From positions 4,340,001-4,404,000 of the forward strand of contig JASJFJ010000004.1 of the NCBI GenBank assembly GCA_030412805.1: a DNA stretch of 64,000 nt, given 5' to 3'. A program made the position numbers and the translations under genes. The DNA is from Westerdykella aurantiaca (lineage: Eukaryota > Ascomycota > Dothideomycetes > Pleosporales > Sporormiaceae). Of this stretch, positions 47,254 to 57,829 are shown piece by piece (within the stretch, counting starts at the first letter, position 1; the number at the start of each line of letters is the position of its first letter). Below the pieces are notes generated by a model. It ran no database searches and was not told the DNA's origin. It saw only the letters and a program-made list of their open reading frames with translations.

Positions 47254-48972
47254 TCACTTCTTCCCATCCTTATCCAGAATCTCATGAACCTTCATATCCA
47301 GGCCTACCCAGAACCGCTTACCCCGCCATTGCACCGTCACACCACCGTAAAACGCCCATATCCAGATCGGCAGAGCACTCAGTTCCCTCGCAACCCAGGC
47401 AGAGAAGAATTGACGAAAAGTCCTCCTTCGCCCATCAAGAAGACTAGGGTTCTTCCGTGCTTTGCCTAGTAGGGGAGTCCGGGAAGCAGAGTAGGCCTGA
47501 CCGTAGGCAGACCGTTGTGGAAGGACGAAATCCGGGGTATCTGCATCTAACTCTACCGTCCTGGCGGAGTGGAGGAGCATGTACTGGACCCAGTCCACCA
47601 GACACCATGCCGACATGCTGCAGAGCCACACAGCTGCAAAGGCGTTCCAGGTTGGAGGTATGCCCAAACGGCCGAACCACGGCAATGTAGTGAGCGCGTA
47701 TGCCCCGTAGAGACTGCAGAGAATAGACTCGGTCCCAGGTTCGACGAGCGTGGCTAGCGTGACGGTGAATTTGCGCACGCGCAACCATCGCACACGGCGG
47801 TCAATACAAGCCCACACCGACGTATGCGACATTGGTTGGAAACAAAGATCGCCAAATAGCATTGCATGCTTGCCCCACGTTCCGACTTGCTCTCCTGGAG
47901 CTGGCTTATAGCCTGGCTTTTCGAAAGGCTGCGGTTTCTTCCATAGAGCGTCACCGATGAGATGATCCTCGCAGATGTTATCGGAGAAGAAGTCGAGACC
48001 GGCGCTCCTGTTCCGATCCCCCGTGGTGACGTAGTTGAGTTGTGAACGACGGAACATGGTACTCTTGCCCAACGCACATGGAGCTATTGCCACGGTATTG
48101 ATGGCGTTATAGAACTTCGCGTGCGAGCTCGACATGAAGGCCTCGTCCAGTCGCGCACCTCCTCTTTGCATGAGTCTTGAGAGCCAGCCACGCGAAGGCG
48201 TGCGCGGTCGAGAATCCGTCCCTGGCGCGGTAACATCCTGTTCCCCGCTGAGAAGCTCCTTTCTCTCCTTCGAAGATATGCTCTGAGAGTCCATGTCCAC
48301 AGAAATAGGCGTTTGGTGCACAAATTTGTACTTCCTCTTGCCTCCATAGCCGCAGAGCAGGTCCACCATACGGCCGCAAACGCCTTTTCCAACCCAGACG
48401 TTACAGTCTAGAATCCATATTATGTCATCTTCGCCAGCCTCTCTATACGCTCTACTCATATTGCGGATCTTGGGATTCGGCCCTAGTGCGTCTTTATTCG
48501 CGCGCAGCAACGGATCATCTTCCTCGACGTATATCGTTGCATTGAAGCCAGGGAAGTCACGGACTAGACGCTCGAGAATGGGAAAGGCAGGGTCGGATCG
48601 GTCGGACACGCACAAGCAGATCCGCAGCTTGCTCTTCGGGTACGTCTGGCGAAAGGTAGCGGCCAAGCATTCGTACAGGCGAGGCTCAAGGCCCTTCACT
48701 GGCCGTATGACAGTAACCTGGGGAACATCTTCTTCGTCCAATGTCGTAAGGCATACCGCTGGTTCTGGACGTCTCCAAAAGTAACGAAATCTAGCCGTGT
48801 TAGCATGGATATGGGGGTCGTGATATATTCCCTCACGGTGACCTTACAGTTGGGTGAAGCCGATTGCGCTTACGATCCACACTACGACGAACCAGCCAAG
48901 ACATATAGTGGCAATGATGGTGCGTATGGAGACATGATCGGTCTCGACGGATGGGTATAGAAACCGACCCAT
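47254..48972 (-). CDS. ceramide glucosyltransferase (GT21 family)
   Basis: Exons (minus) 48972-48848 and 48790-47254 give 553 aa. An N-terminal membrane helix (IIATICLGWFVVVWIVSAIGF) is encoded in exon 1. The GT2-fold catalytic domain follows: PQVTVIRPVKGLEPRLYECL, a D1 position in CVSDRSDP, the D2 region WILDCNVWVG, D3 in DNICEDHLIG, and the RRVRW form of the (Q/R)xxRW motif. C-terminal hydrophobic helices (ILCSLYGAYALTTLPW and AVWLCSMSAWCLVDWVQYML) anchor the end. The enzyme transfers glucose from UDP-glucose to ceramide on the Golgi/ER membrane, the step that makes fungal glucosylceramide; baker's yeast lacks it. An insertion between D2 and D3 (about residues 200-240) is Ser-rich and looks disordered. 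The intron is 57 nt with a GCTAAC branch point. Confidence 0.92.
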
Positions 48973-49467
48973 GCGCTACGATTTGGCCGTTCGCAATCGT
49001 CCAGTGAGCGGTTTTGGCGTGTTTGTTTGTTCGAAGGTGGTTGCGGAGCTCAAAAGCGGGATGTCACGTGGGCGCTAAGGAGATGGACGAGAACTTGTGG
49101 ATAGGGGTGAGGGACTAATGCAGGTACAACGGGAAGATCCGAAATTTCTAGTGATGTTGAGTTCGAAAGTGAACAGCATGGTTGTTCTGAAAAGGTGAGC
49201 TTGCCACAGTCCGTGGCATGATTGATGAGAGGGATGGAAGGCAAAGATGTGTCAGATGGTGACTGCGCCTTTCTCGAAGACTACATTTGGAATCATGAAA
49301 AGCAATATGTTGCTACTATGCAAATAAAAAGTAAAACCGTCTGAAAGCTCCCCGGTATGCCAGTCGTTGCCGCGTAATATGCAATTCCAGCACTGTCATA
49401 ATCAAGAATCCAGATCAAACTCCACGTGATGCATTGTCAAAAAAACTCCCGACGTCCCTACATGCTC
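48973..49467. other. intergenic, 0.5 kb
   Basis: Promoter of the GT21 gene and 3' flank of RTT109, both on the minus strand. Nothing specific seen. Confidence 0.5.
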
Positions 49468-51231
49468 TCAACTCTTTGTCTTCTTCCTTACGAGTCCCAA
49501 TCCGAGGGTATTAACGTTATTCACTGGCTCCGGTGCTGGCGCACCAGGTTCAGCATCATCTACTTTCGCCTTCTTCCTCACAGTGCCGCCGCCTAAGACA
49601 TTCTCCACTGATGTCGCCATCGCATTGCTTTCTCTCTCTTTACCATTCTCGGGCTTCCTTTTCTTTCTGACTCCTAAGACGGCCATAGGAGTAGCTCCAT
49701 TGGTGGACGCAGGTGCAGCGGATGATGTTCCCTCCTTTTGACCTACGACTGTCCAGCCCCAGTCTTCTCCCCCACCGAGAAGGGCTACCTCGTCTTTCCA
49801 TCGTTTTGTGCTCTTCGCTGCTGCGGTGCGCGTGGCAAAATTCTGCTGTGTGATGATTTCATGCGCTCGATCATACGCAATAGACGAGAGCAACAAGGTG
49901 CCACGCGATGTTGACGGCCATTTGTAATAAGGGGTGACCTCGGGTGGAAGTTTTGTAGCGGTGCTGACAGACCCAGTGGAGACCCCTGACATGTTCGAGA
50001 CACTGGACTTCATCTTGGGAAGTATGATGGGGATCGGGCCGTAACTTGTATTTATTTTTCTTCGCCGCCGTCTTTTAGGAGAATCCTTTGGTCGTGCCTG
50101 TGACTTCGTGACTAGGGCGCTCCGCGGAGAACGATTTACAGTCTCGGTTTGCGATGGCTCTTCCGACTCGTCTTCCTCAAGAATGGAAGGCTGAGGCGGT
50201 GTAATGACAACCCAGATAAAACCCGTTATACGCCCGGATGAACATTCTTGCCTGAATGCCATCATTTCCCAAAACTGGTCCAACGTCTTCACACTCTTCC
50301 ATTGCCCATTGCTCCTGCTGGGCGTCCCCCCAAGCTGACTCATTTCTTCGGTACGAGCATCGGGGAGTTCCTCATCCAGCTCATCCAGGAACCTGGACTT
50401 CGGGTCGTCCGGAAAGTGTGGAACAAGACACCTGGGAGGGGCTCCTGGGTGGGGTGCAATCTTCAGTAAGGGATGTGAAGCAACCCATCGCCGTTGGCCA
50501 GTTGATGCCGATGGCGCTGGAGTATAGCGAAGCGTATCGTAGGAGTCAAACCCAGGTATAACAAGATATCCCTTGGCCGTGTAGTCGCTCTGCGAGGACC
50601 TGGTCTTCTCTTCTCCATTCTTGCTTTGCGCCAACCGTTCGGTCAGGCTCTTCGCATCCTCTTCCACTTTATGTTCTCTTACTAGCGGGTCCAGAACCTT
50701 ACACCACCACTTTATCAGTCCCCTGTCGTCCAATACATGCTTGTCAGGATTCTCTACGCTTGCTGGGAAAAGGTATTGATCTTGTGCCCTCGCAAATAGC
50801 GACACGACTAGTTTCTTCCCTTCCCTTTGCCTTTCGCGCGCCAGCCACGAGACGAAAATCCCGCATATGGTTTTCAACGGCGATCCAGCTTGTGCACGAG
50901 GAAGCTTGAGCTCCGCGATGTATCCCGTGGAATCCGCTTTCGAGACGAAGATGGTCGTCAGATTCTTGGTTGTATAGATAAGAACCTCAATCGCAAGTAC
51001 AAGTAGCTCTTCGGGAGCGTCGGAGGGGCCTCGAGCTTTCGGTGCTATCGAGACAGCCAAAAGGTGCGATTCGCGGAACGTTCGCTCGGACTTTTGATGC
51101 GGCGGAGCGCTGAAGAGCGGAGATGACTTGGTCGGAGGTGTTGAGTAGTGATAGAACGTGAACGGGACATCCTTTGGTAGCGCCTCGCCAAGTAAATCCT
51201 GAAGAGACTTCGGAGTAGGAATACTAGCCAT
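49468..51231 (-). CDS. RTT109: histone acetyltransferase Rtt109
   Basis: Intronless frame of 587 aa. Family landmarks in order: LLGEALPKDVPFTFYHYST, FVSKADSTGYIAELKLPR (about 98-116), ICGIFVSWLARERQ, LIKWWCKVLDPLVREH, GYLVIPGFDSYDTLRY, RWVASHPLL and LDQFWEMMAFRQECSSGRITGFIWVV (Asp about 318). Rtt109 is a fungal-specific acetyl-CoA-dependent enzyme, related in fold to p300/CBP, that acetylates H3 Lys56 (and Lys9/27) on new histones with the chaperones Asf1 and Vps75. The C-terminal third is basic and disordered (KRRRRRK, KKRKPENGK and a final VRKKTKS) and fits a nuclear protein. It is longer than the yeast enzyme (436 aa) through disordered insertions. Divergent from mL57 over 219 bp, with an ACGCGT in between. 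Confidence 0.93.
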   Translation of the reverse strand: MASIPTPKSLQDLLGEALPKDVPFTFYHYSTPPTKSSPLFSAPPHQKSERTFRESHLLAVSIAPKARGPSDAPEELLVLAIEVLIYTTKNLTTIFVSKADSTGYIAELKLPRAQAGSPLKTICGIFVSWLARERQREGKKLVVSLFARAQDQYLFPASVENPDKHVLDDRGLIKWWCKVLDPLVREHKVEEDAKSLTERLAQSKNGEEKTRSSQSDYTAKGYLVIPGFDSYDTLRYTPAPSASTGQRRWVASHPLLKIAPHPGAPPRCLVPHFPDDPKSRFLDELDEELPDARTEEMSQLGGTPSRSNGQWKSVKTLDQFWEMMAFRQECSSGRITGFIWVVITPPQPSILEEDESEEPSQTETVNRSPRSALVTKSQARPKDSPKRRRRRKINTSYGPIPIILPKMKSSVSNMSGVSTGSVSTATKLPPEVTPYYKWPSTSRGTLLLSSIAYDRAHEIITQQNFATRTAAAKSTKRWKDEVALLGGGEDWGWTVVGQKEGTSSAAPASTNGATPMAVLGVRKKRKPENGKERESNAMATSVENVLGGGTVRKKAKVDDAEPGAPAPEPVNNVNTLGLGLVRKKTKS

Positions 51232-51450
51232 GTTGCTCCAAAGCTCGCCGCAGATCGCAGACCGATTGTCGCGAGGTGAGTGAGGACTCCGGGGAGACGC
51301 GTGAAATACCGCGCTAAGCCCCTTCCATCACTAGCGCAAAACCCTACTTTTCTGAAGTTCACCTCTCTCATCTATGCATCGCCGGTCACCCACCCGTTCC
51401 CCGTCCACTCGCCGGTCAGCCCTTATAGAGACGCCACTACGCTGCCTCCA
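51232..51450. promoter_or_regulatory. short bidirectional promoter, RTT109 / mL57
   Basis: Only 219 bp separate the two divergent start codons, so promoter elements are probably shared. No TATA box is obvious on either side. Confidence 0.6.
51297..51302. promoter_or_regulatory. ACGCGT (MCB-type) hexamer before RTT109
   Basis: ACGCGT followed by GAAA, 66-71 bases upstream of the RTT109 ATG. ACGCGT is the MBF/MCB binding core used for G1/S genes in yeasts. The hexamer also occurs by chance elsewhere in this window. Confidence 0.4.
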
Positions 51451-52337
51451 ATGGCGTCCAAAACTCCGCTCCGGACCTTAGTGACTGCGGCATCATCATC
51501 GCTGCGCGCCCAACAACCCGCACGTAGAGTCTTCTCCGAAACCTCCGCATGCGCTTTCTCCACCTCCACTCCGAAGAGGGTATCCGAGAACGATTCCGAG
51601 GGATATGACCGCCCAAGATGGCAACAGACTCCTGCGCGAATGGTTGCTCCTTTCCGGACGAGGCCTCTCCCTAAAGGACCGGTGTTTAGAGTGAACGAAG
51701 ACCCACGGAGGCTAGACGATGTGTATACACGGATGCTGGGCCCCAAGGGGGATAAGCTGTTGAGTGAAGAGGTGAAATGGCTGGCAGTGACTCATAAGAG
51801 TTTCGATCATGGACGGAGAGGACACAACGACCGATTGGCATTTCTGGGTACGTTGGAATCGAAGATTGGAAACTGAGCAAAATACTGATGGCGGTATAAC
51901 AGGTCGGCGCATAGTATCGCTGCAGACCTCACTGGCTCTAATAAATTCACCACAAGCTGCCCCTATACCGCATATGGATCAGTACGGCAGGAAATCATAT
52001 GACCATCCTGCGTTAGGTGGTCTCGCTGGCCTCACACACGAGGCGAAGGAGAACGAGCTGAACATTTCACGGTTAGCGCCAATTGCGCAGAGATATGGCC
52101 TGGACAAGGTGACGAGGTGGAAGCCCGCGAGGGTACGTTATATTGCCTTCCACACCGCATCCCTCACATATGCTGATTACCTCACAGACGGACAACCTCC
52201 AAGCATCCGGCATGGACGCCGTTCTTTCAACATCATTGTACGCTATCGTAGGGGCCGTAGCTCTGGAACGTGGAGGAGAGGTTGCAAACAAGATTTGCCG
52301 GGACAGGATTTTGGCGCCATTGGGCCTGACCTTCTGA
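51451..52337 (+). CDS. MRPL15: mitochondrial ribosomal protein mL57 (RNase III-like fold)
   Basis: Exons 51451-51847, 51903-52132 and 52188-52337 give 258 aa. The N-terminus is Ser/Ala/Arg-rich (LRTLVTAASSSLRAQQPARR), a mitochondrial presequence. The body has the RNase III-like fold of fungal mL57: LSEEVKWLAVTHKSFDHGRRGHNDRLAFLGRRIV, then a substituted second half and MDAVLSTSLYAIVGAVALERGG. The family keeps the fold (NxRLxFLG) but generally lacks catalytic activity and is a structural protein of the mitochondrial large subunit. Introns are 55 nt each, and the first junction restores FLGRRIVSLQ. Confidence 0.88.
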
Positions 52338-52545
52338 GGATATACGACCACGTCCGTTTTGCATAGCCTTCATCGTGTAATTATGTCTCATGTACCATAT
52401 TGTAAGGAATGGAAGGCGAAAAGAGCCGGCCCGGATAGATTCGAGCGCATTGCATACACAAATATCGGTCCAAGTTAGGGATATAGTGCAGGTAACCAGA
52501 ACGAAGCTGCACAATCCCAAAGTATACGCCTGCTCACCCAGCCCG

Positions 52546-55108
52546 TCACGCTCCTCCTTCCCCTCCACCTTGCTGCATATTATCGTGCACAAACCTCACC
52601 TGCTGCGCCGTTGCAACGGAAGGATCGCCTTCCAGATAACTCAGAGGTTCAAGCCTAACACTCGAATGCGCAGACGTCATGATCGTATTAGGCAGATCGC
52701 CCGTATGCGGTAACTACCACAAGAATTAGCACTCAGTAATCTCAAGAATGCATTTATAGCCGAAAAACATACATGATGCATCCCCAGATTGAACCACAGA
52801 ACCCTGGCTTATATGTCAGCACTGCCATCAACTGCAACAAGATCTCGAATCCAAAGTCTCGGAATTGTGGCTTACAAGTCCTCCTGCTCCAGGCTCTCCC
52901 CATCCAGGAACTTGGAGAAATCAACGAGCGGGTCGTGTGTATCATGGCCGTTATATGGGTCTGCTGCCCGGGGTTCCGTATCCTTCTGCTTGGTGAAGTA
53001 AAGGTCGTGGGTGGCGTAGTGCGCCGCGTTTCCTGTGTTTGTGGAGTTGATGACTGTGAGGTGCGAAGTGCCGGATGCTGTAGACATTGGTCAGATTCGA
53101 AATTCGTTGGTGATATTTGTGGAGGATGTATATCTACCTTTCCGCACTCTATATCCCGGAAATTCACCAAATCGATTTGGCGTGTCTTTATTGACGACGG
53201 CGTAGATAGCTGCATCATTTAGTGACCAGTTGATACTGGCATCAGACTCGCTTGCGATAAAGCTTCTGGCGGCGCGGAATGTGTTGCGCGGTTGTCCTGG
53301 TGCCCAAGAATATCTGACCCATGCGTCAGCAGTTCAAAGAGGCTTTCAGACCTTCCCTCAACTTACTCTACAGTATCAGGCACAAACTCCACCTTCTGCA
53401 CACTATTCTTTTTACCCATGATGTCCAAGTCTGCCTTGAATGTGATGACATGATCGTGCATAGATCCAGACAAAAAGTCGTGGATCCGGAACCCGTAGTC
53501 TTGGTTATTTGCGTAGTATGCTGCTGAGATATAACCCGATGCTCTGACAGATATCTCAATGCCACCATCGAGGAAAAAGGTGTATTCAATGAGGTAATCA
53601 TAGTTACCCACTGTGGATACCGTTCGCACAGTGAACAGTATATTCTTCGCAGCATTCGTGTACCCTGCCACATTGAAGTGTCTGCGTATAGGGAAGCCGG
53701 CGTCGAATTCAAAGAGGCATATAGCGTTAGGTATAGTTGTCGCTTTTCCACTACTCGTAATGGTTGCATCGAGGAAGGTGGCATATTCCGGGCAATCATA
53801 GCCAGCTACGAGAGTATTCATGGCCGCCCCCATACCACTCAGGGTGTCGAAGAAATTAGCTTGGGCTTGGAAAGGATCAGAACCCGCGTAATGGGCGAGG
53901 GCTTCTTGGAGGCCGAGCTCGTAGATAAGGCGTTTGCCTTTGTAGTGGACATCGAATAAAGATAGTCCAGTGCTCTTAGTAGTCGACATGTAGAAGGAGA
54001 AGTCCATCCATGATACGTAGTTTTCGTGCCTGTCAATGGTATACCTCTGACGGCCTTGTGATACCGCTACTGGCGGTGGTAGATTGTCAAGCGGTAGCGG
54101 ATCACCTCGTTGATTAAGGGCAGCCCATGTACCATCAACATTTGGAGGTGGCTTCTCGAATCCGGGAGAGAACAGCGCGCGTCGGAAGTCTTCTGTGCTG
54201 TTGTAGAAGTTTCCCAGGCAGAACCAGGCAGTGACCGCCCAGTTGGTAGAGTTGCGGTCACTTGCGTCGAGCTTGAATGATACACCCAAGGGAAGCACAG
54301 TAGTGCTGTCAAATTCAAAGCTAGGGACTCCGATAAACTCAATCCATGCTAGTGATTTGCTATCTTCCTGGAGGAGAGGGAATTGAGTGCGCAGCGTCAC
54401 TCCTCCGTCAGCGATGGTCTATGTAATGATCAGCCATGGGATTTTCAAGTCGAACGACGCCCACGAACAGTATTCCACAACTCACGGGTGATATCCGCAA
54501 TATCAGACCCAATCTTCAAGACAGCTCCAGCTACGTCCTGTCCAGGCAATACGAGAGGAGGGATCTTAGACTTTCCAGGGTTCTGACTGTTGAAAGGATA
54601 AGTGAGAGGTTGTAGCTTTGTTGCATTCGTTGCTGGTAAAGGTCCGACCATGTATTCTTGAAAATATGGCTCGTCTGGTACACCATACGCCACCGTCGCG
54701 CGTGCATATCGCTTCGGCTCCGCCGTGTATTCGCCATTTATCCAGGGGACAACATCTGATTTGTTTGGAAGTAGAAGTTCGATTTCGAAGCTTGGAAGAA
54801 TTAGATTGTGCAATGAGGGTATAGAAATTAGATTTCACATAGAGTTTACTCTTGTTCTACTCCTGTTAGTCGCGCGAGGGTGCAGCTAGGGCCGTATTTA
54901 CGTACCCGGCATCTGGACTTCCACTGAGATTCAACCGACTGGTGAGGTATGTAGAGACACTTTCAAGTTCTTGCTCAGACAAGGTGAGCCAAACATTTTT
55001 GCGAGGTGCGGTAGAAGTGGAGTTGCCAGTTGTGCAATTGAAACAGGCTCCCCAAGCTCGGTTCGCGAACCCGATGGAGAACAGGGTCAAAGATAGGATG
55101 TGCCTCAT
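52546..55108 (-). CDS. secreted copper amine oxidase
   Basis: Seven exons (minus) 55108-54906, 54790-54469, 54418-53367, 53313-53138, 53077-52876, 52803-52773 and 52713-52546 give 717 aa with phases that close exactly. A signal peptide (MRHILSLTLFSIGFANRAWG) opens the protein. The catalytic domain contains VGNYDYL, whose Tyr (about 448) is the residue modified to topaquinone, and copper-ligand histidines in MHDHVITFKADLD and in LGMHHLPHTGD, the latter rebuilt across a junction. Copper amine oxidases oxidise primary amines to aldehydes with release of H2O2 and ammonia; this one is probably extracellular, with several N-glycosylation sites. The second intron has a weak GTTCGT donor (54468); the stronger GTGAGT at 54485 breaks the phase. 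The 31-base exon is real because it supplies the WFNLGMHH segment. Confidence 0.88.
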
Positions 55109-56289
55109 AACGACCGTACGTTAACGAAATGCAAGATTAATAAAGGAATTGTAGCTGTCTTGAACTTGGACAGGCTGGGGCAGTCTTATGAGGAGTCAGA
55201 CCAACCCTGACAATTACTGCAGGGCGAATTTTGGTCCATGGGAATTATACCATTCCGCCCGATGCAGCTTTGAGGCGTTCGACGACACGAAGTATCTGCC
55301 ATCGTTCTCCCGTCTCAACATACGGGTGGCTTTGTTCAACCTTGCGGTCAAGCCTAATATGGGAATGGATAGCGAGGAAGTACAGGTGAAAATCCAAGCA
55401 TTGGACCATCGACTTGGTGACTGGGACAATCCCCAATGTCCATGTTGCACAACAGCCTTGAACCGACATGGAAGACAAATAGCCGGTCCACTCACATTAA
55501 TATACGATGTCTGCTCCCGGGGACGAGGTATGGAGCCTCGTCAATTCCATGTGGAACAAGCCCTTGCAGTCCTGGGCTGAGATCGACGGTCACGACTTGT
55601 CCAGCTTCCACGTATTTGGAGGTGCCGAATCGGTTTAACCCGGGCAAAATGCATACACCGAAGCTTGAGAAGCTTAAATACGGGATAACACGGTCTGTTG
55701 GCCTTTCACTGGTCAGGGATGATGTAAGAGGCTGAAATCGACTTCGTGAGCTGAACAAAGAAATCCCATCCAATTTCCCCCATATTAGGGATATATGCAT
55801 GCTCGAACACGCATCGAGTCGTCCATGGTAAACACACGAGGTGGCTTTGAACTTGGGTCCAGGAGTTGTTTCGGAGGAGGTGGAAGGGGGAAAGGGGAAC
55901 GGACGACCTACACCACTATCGGTTCCCGAAACGTACTAGTGTTCGTGATTGCAGTGCATGCAGGTGGACTACCAGCCAAGACTCGCTGAAGGGTGCGAGG
56001 GCCGGGACACCGGTCAAGCTTCCACCTTTCCATCAATTGCAACCTTCCAAGGTTACCAACTTGACGCTGCTTCGGATATGCGTTGCACGCTCCCGCGAGA
56101 GTGCGGGGGCGGGGTATCCTCATGTCATGGACAACTGCATTATTAGGCAGCGAGGATGCCTCGCATTGGATTCAACTCCATTTTCTTTACTGGTGGAACG
56201 ATATCAAACATCAGAATTCACTCGACTGCGCGTTTCTCGCCTATCTACATTTGTTCAAAGTAACATAAGCCTGTAAGAGCAAAGGCGAC
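55109..56289. other. intergenic, 1.2 kb
   Basis: Divergent promoter region between the amine oxidase (minus) and the double-GFA gene (plus). Overlapping frames at 55188-55735 and 55795-56276 on both strands show no family motif. No gene accepted. Confidence 0.5.
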
Positions 56290-57684
56290 ATGGCCGATAC
56301 CATGGAACTCACCTCCTCCTGCTTCTGCGGGGCTTCAATGTACACCTTCTCTGTCCCAACTTCCTCCCTTCCTCTGGATCTCCGCCTCTGCTCATGTGAC
56401 ATTTCTCGCCGCATATCCGGCACCCTCTTCACCTCGTACATCAACATACCTCCAGGCAACCCGGAGCCGGATCTCTCACCCCTGACCCCTTACGAGTCCT
56501 CCTCGATCCTGACCCGACACTTCTGCTCAACATGCGGGACTCACATGTTCCTCGAATATCGCGGGGATAAGCACTTCGAAGTTGCCTCGGGCACCCTTCA
56601 ATTGGAAAGCACAGATGGCATCGTCGAGTACAAGGCCCACATGTGGATTGAAGACACCCTGGACGGAGGCGCAAGCCAATTTGTCACGCACATCGACGGG
56701 AAGTGCCTAGACCGCTACCTCAGAGAAGCCGGCAAAAGCGAACAAGTACCCCTTGAATGGAACCATCCGTCACGGCCCCCAGAATCCGAGACCGAGTTCC
56801 ACATCGACGATGAGTGCTCCGACATCGAGGCCAGGAATTACATCACTGCCCATTGTCATTGTAAAGGAGTCTACATGTACATACTTCCCGCCTGGGGAGG
56901 GCACGAGACCGAGAAGTCCCCCTATCCCGATCTACTTATCCCTTTCAACCTCGCTGAGGCAGAGGAGAAGAGGCAAAATAAGGAAGATGTCAAGTGGTGG
57001 GGCCAAAGCCGGAGGAAGTACGAGGGCACCAAGTGGAACATGCCTACACGTCATCTAGCGGGCCTGTGTGCTTGCAACTCGTGCAGACGCACATCTGGGT
57101 TCGAGATCTCCGCGTGGGCATTCGTACCCACCGCCGATATCTACCTGGATGACGAAGGGACCATGGAGTTCGAGCGTAAACCATTTTGGCCGGATATGAC
57201 TACACTGAAAGAATACAAGAGCTCAGAGGCCACAACCCGCGCATTCTGCGGTACATGTGGGGCTAGCGTGTTCTGTGACGTTGATCGGGGCGAGCAGAGC
57301 GATCCCTGGGGAGGTATTATCGATATAGCTGTGGGATTATTCGACTCGAAGAGCGGCACGAGGGCTGAGAACATTTTGGCATGGTGGCCGAATCGTGTGA
57401 GCTTTGCGGAGGAGGCGTTGAACAAGGGGCTTGCCAAAGGGCTCGAGGAGGGGATGAAAGCTTGGGCAGAGAGGAATAAGGGGAAAGACTATGTCGCAGT
57501 TATGAAAGGGCGAAAGTGGAAGGAGAACAACCCCATGGTCGAAAGGCAAACGAACGTTTCAATGCAGGAAGAGGCACCAGGTATGACAGAAGCAGAATCG
57601 AACAGGAAGAGAAAGCGGCAAAGCCTTGATGATAACGAAGTCGCCGGGCAAGCCGGACGCGGGTATAAGTCACCTTACGTATAA
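56290..57684 (+). CDS. double GFA (CENP-V/GFA) zinc-binding domain protein
   Basis: Intronless frame of 464 aa. Two GFA-type zinc domains occur in tandem. The first (about 8-150) has SCFCGAS, LCSCD and HFCSTCGTHMF. The second (about 185-375) has HCHCKG, LCACNSCRRTSG and FCGTCGASVFCD, with a long insertion rich in Lys/Trp between the first and second cysteine pairs. Both repeats keep the cysteine pairs needed for two zinc sites. GFA stands for glutathione-dependent formaldehyde-activating enzyme-like; most fungal members have no proven substrate. The C-terminal tail is Lys/Arg-rich (SNRKRKRQS) and could be nuclear. Only 145 bp separate its stop from the convergent membrane protein gene. Confidence 0.87.
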   Translation: MADTMELTSSCFCGASMYTFSVPTSSLPLDLRLCSCDISRRISGTLFTSYINIPPGNPEPDLSPLTPYESSSILTRHFCSTCGTHMFLEYRGDKHFEVASGTLQLESTDGIVEYKAHMWIEDTLDGGASQFVTHIDGKCLDRYLREAGKSEQVPLEWNHPSRPPESETEFHIDDECSDIEARNYITAHCHCKGVYMYILPAWGGHETEKSPYPDLLIPFNLAEAEEKRQNKEDVKWWGQSRRKYEGTKWNMPTRHLAGLCACNSCRRTSGFEISAWAFVPTADIYLDDEGTMEFERKPFWPDMTTLKEYKSSEATTRAFCGTCGASVFCDVDRGEQSDPWGGIIDIAVGLFDSKSGTRAENILAWWPNRVSFAEEALNKGLAKGLEEGMKAWAERNKGKDYVAVMKGRKWKENNPMVERQTNVSMQEEAPGMTEAESNRKRKRQSLDDNEVAGQAGRGYKSPYV

Positions 57685-57829
57685 CCACCAAATGCTGATG
57701 CGAAATCCAAAACCCTAGAAATACCAATGCAGATAGTAGTGCATGCCATCAACACCGGCCCAGAAGAGAAGAAAAAGAAACATGAAAAGTGAAAGGCCGC
57801 GAAAACGAGAGGGAAACCAGAACACCTCC

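Noticed and set aside
54419..54485. GTGAGT donor for the second intron of the amine oxidase gene
   Set aside because: It shifts the frame into a stop after joining to 54418; the weaker GTTCGT donor at 54468 keeps phase and makes all seven exons sum to whole codons.
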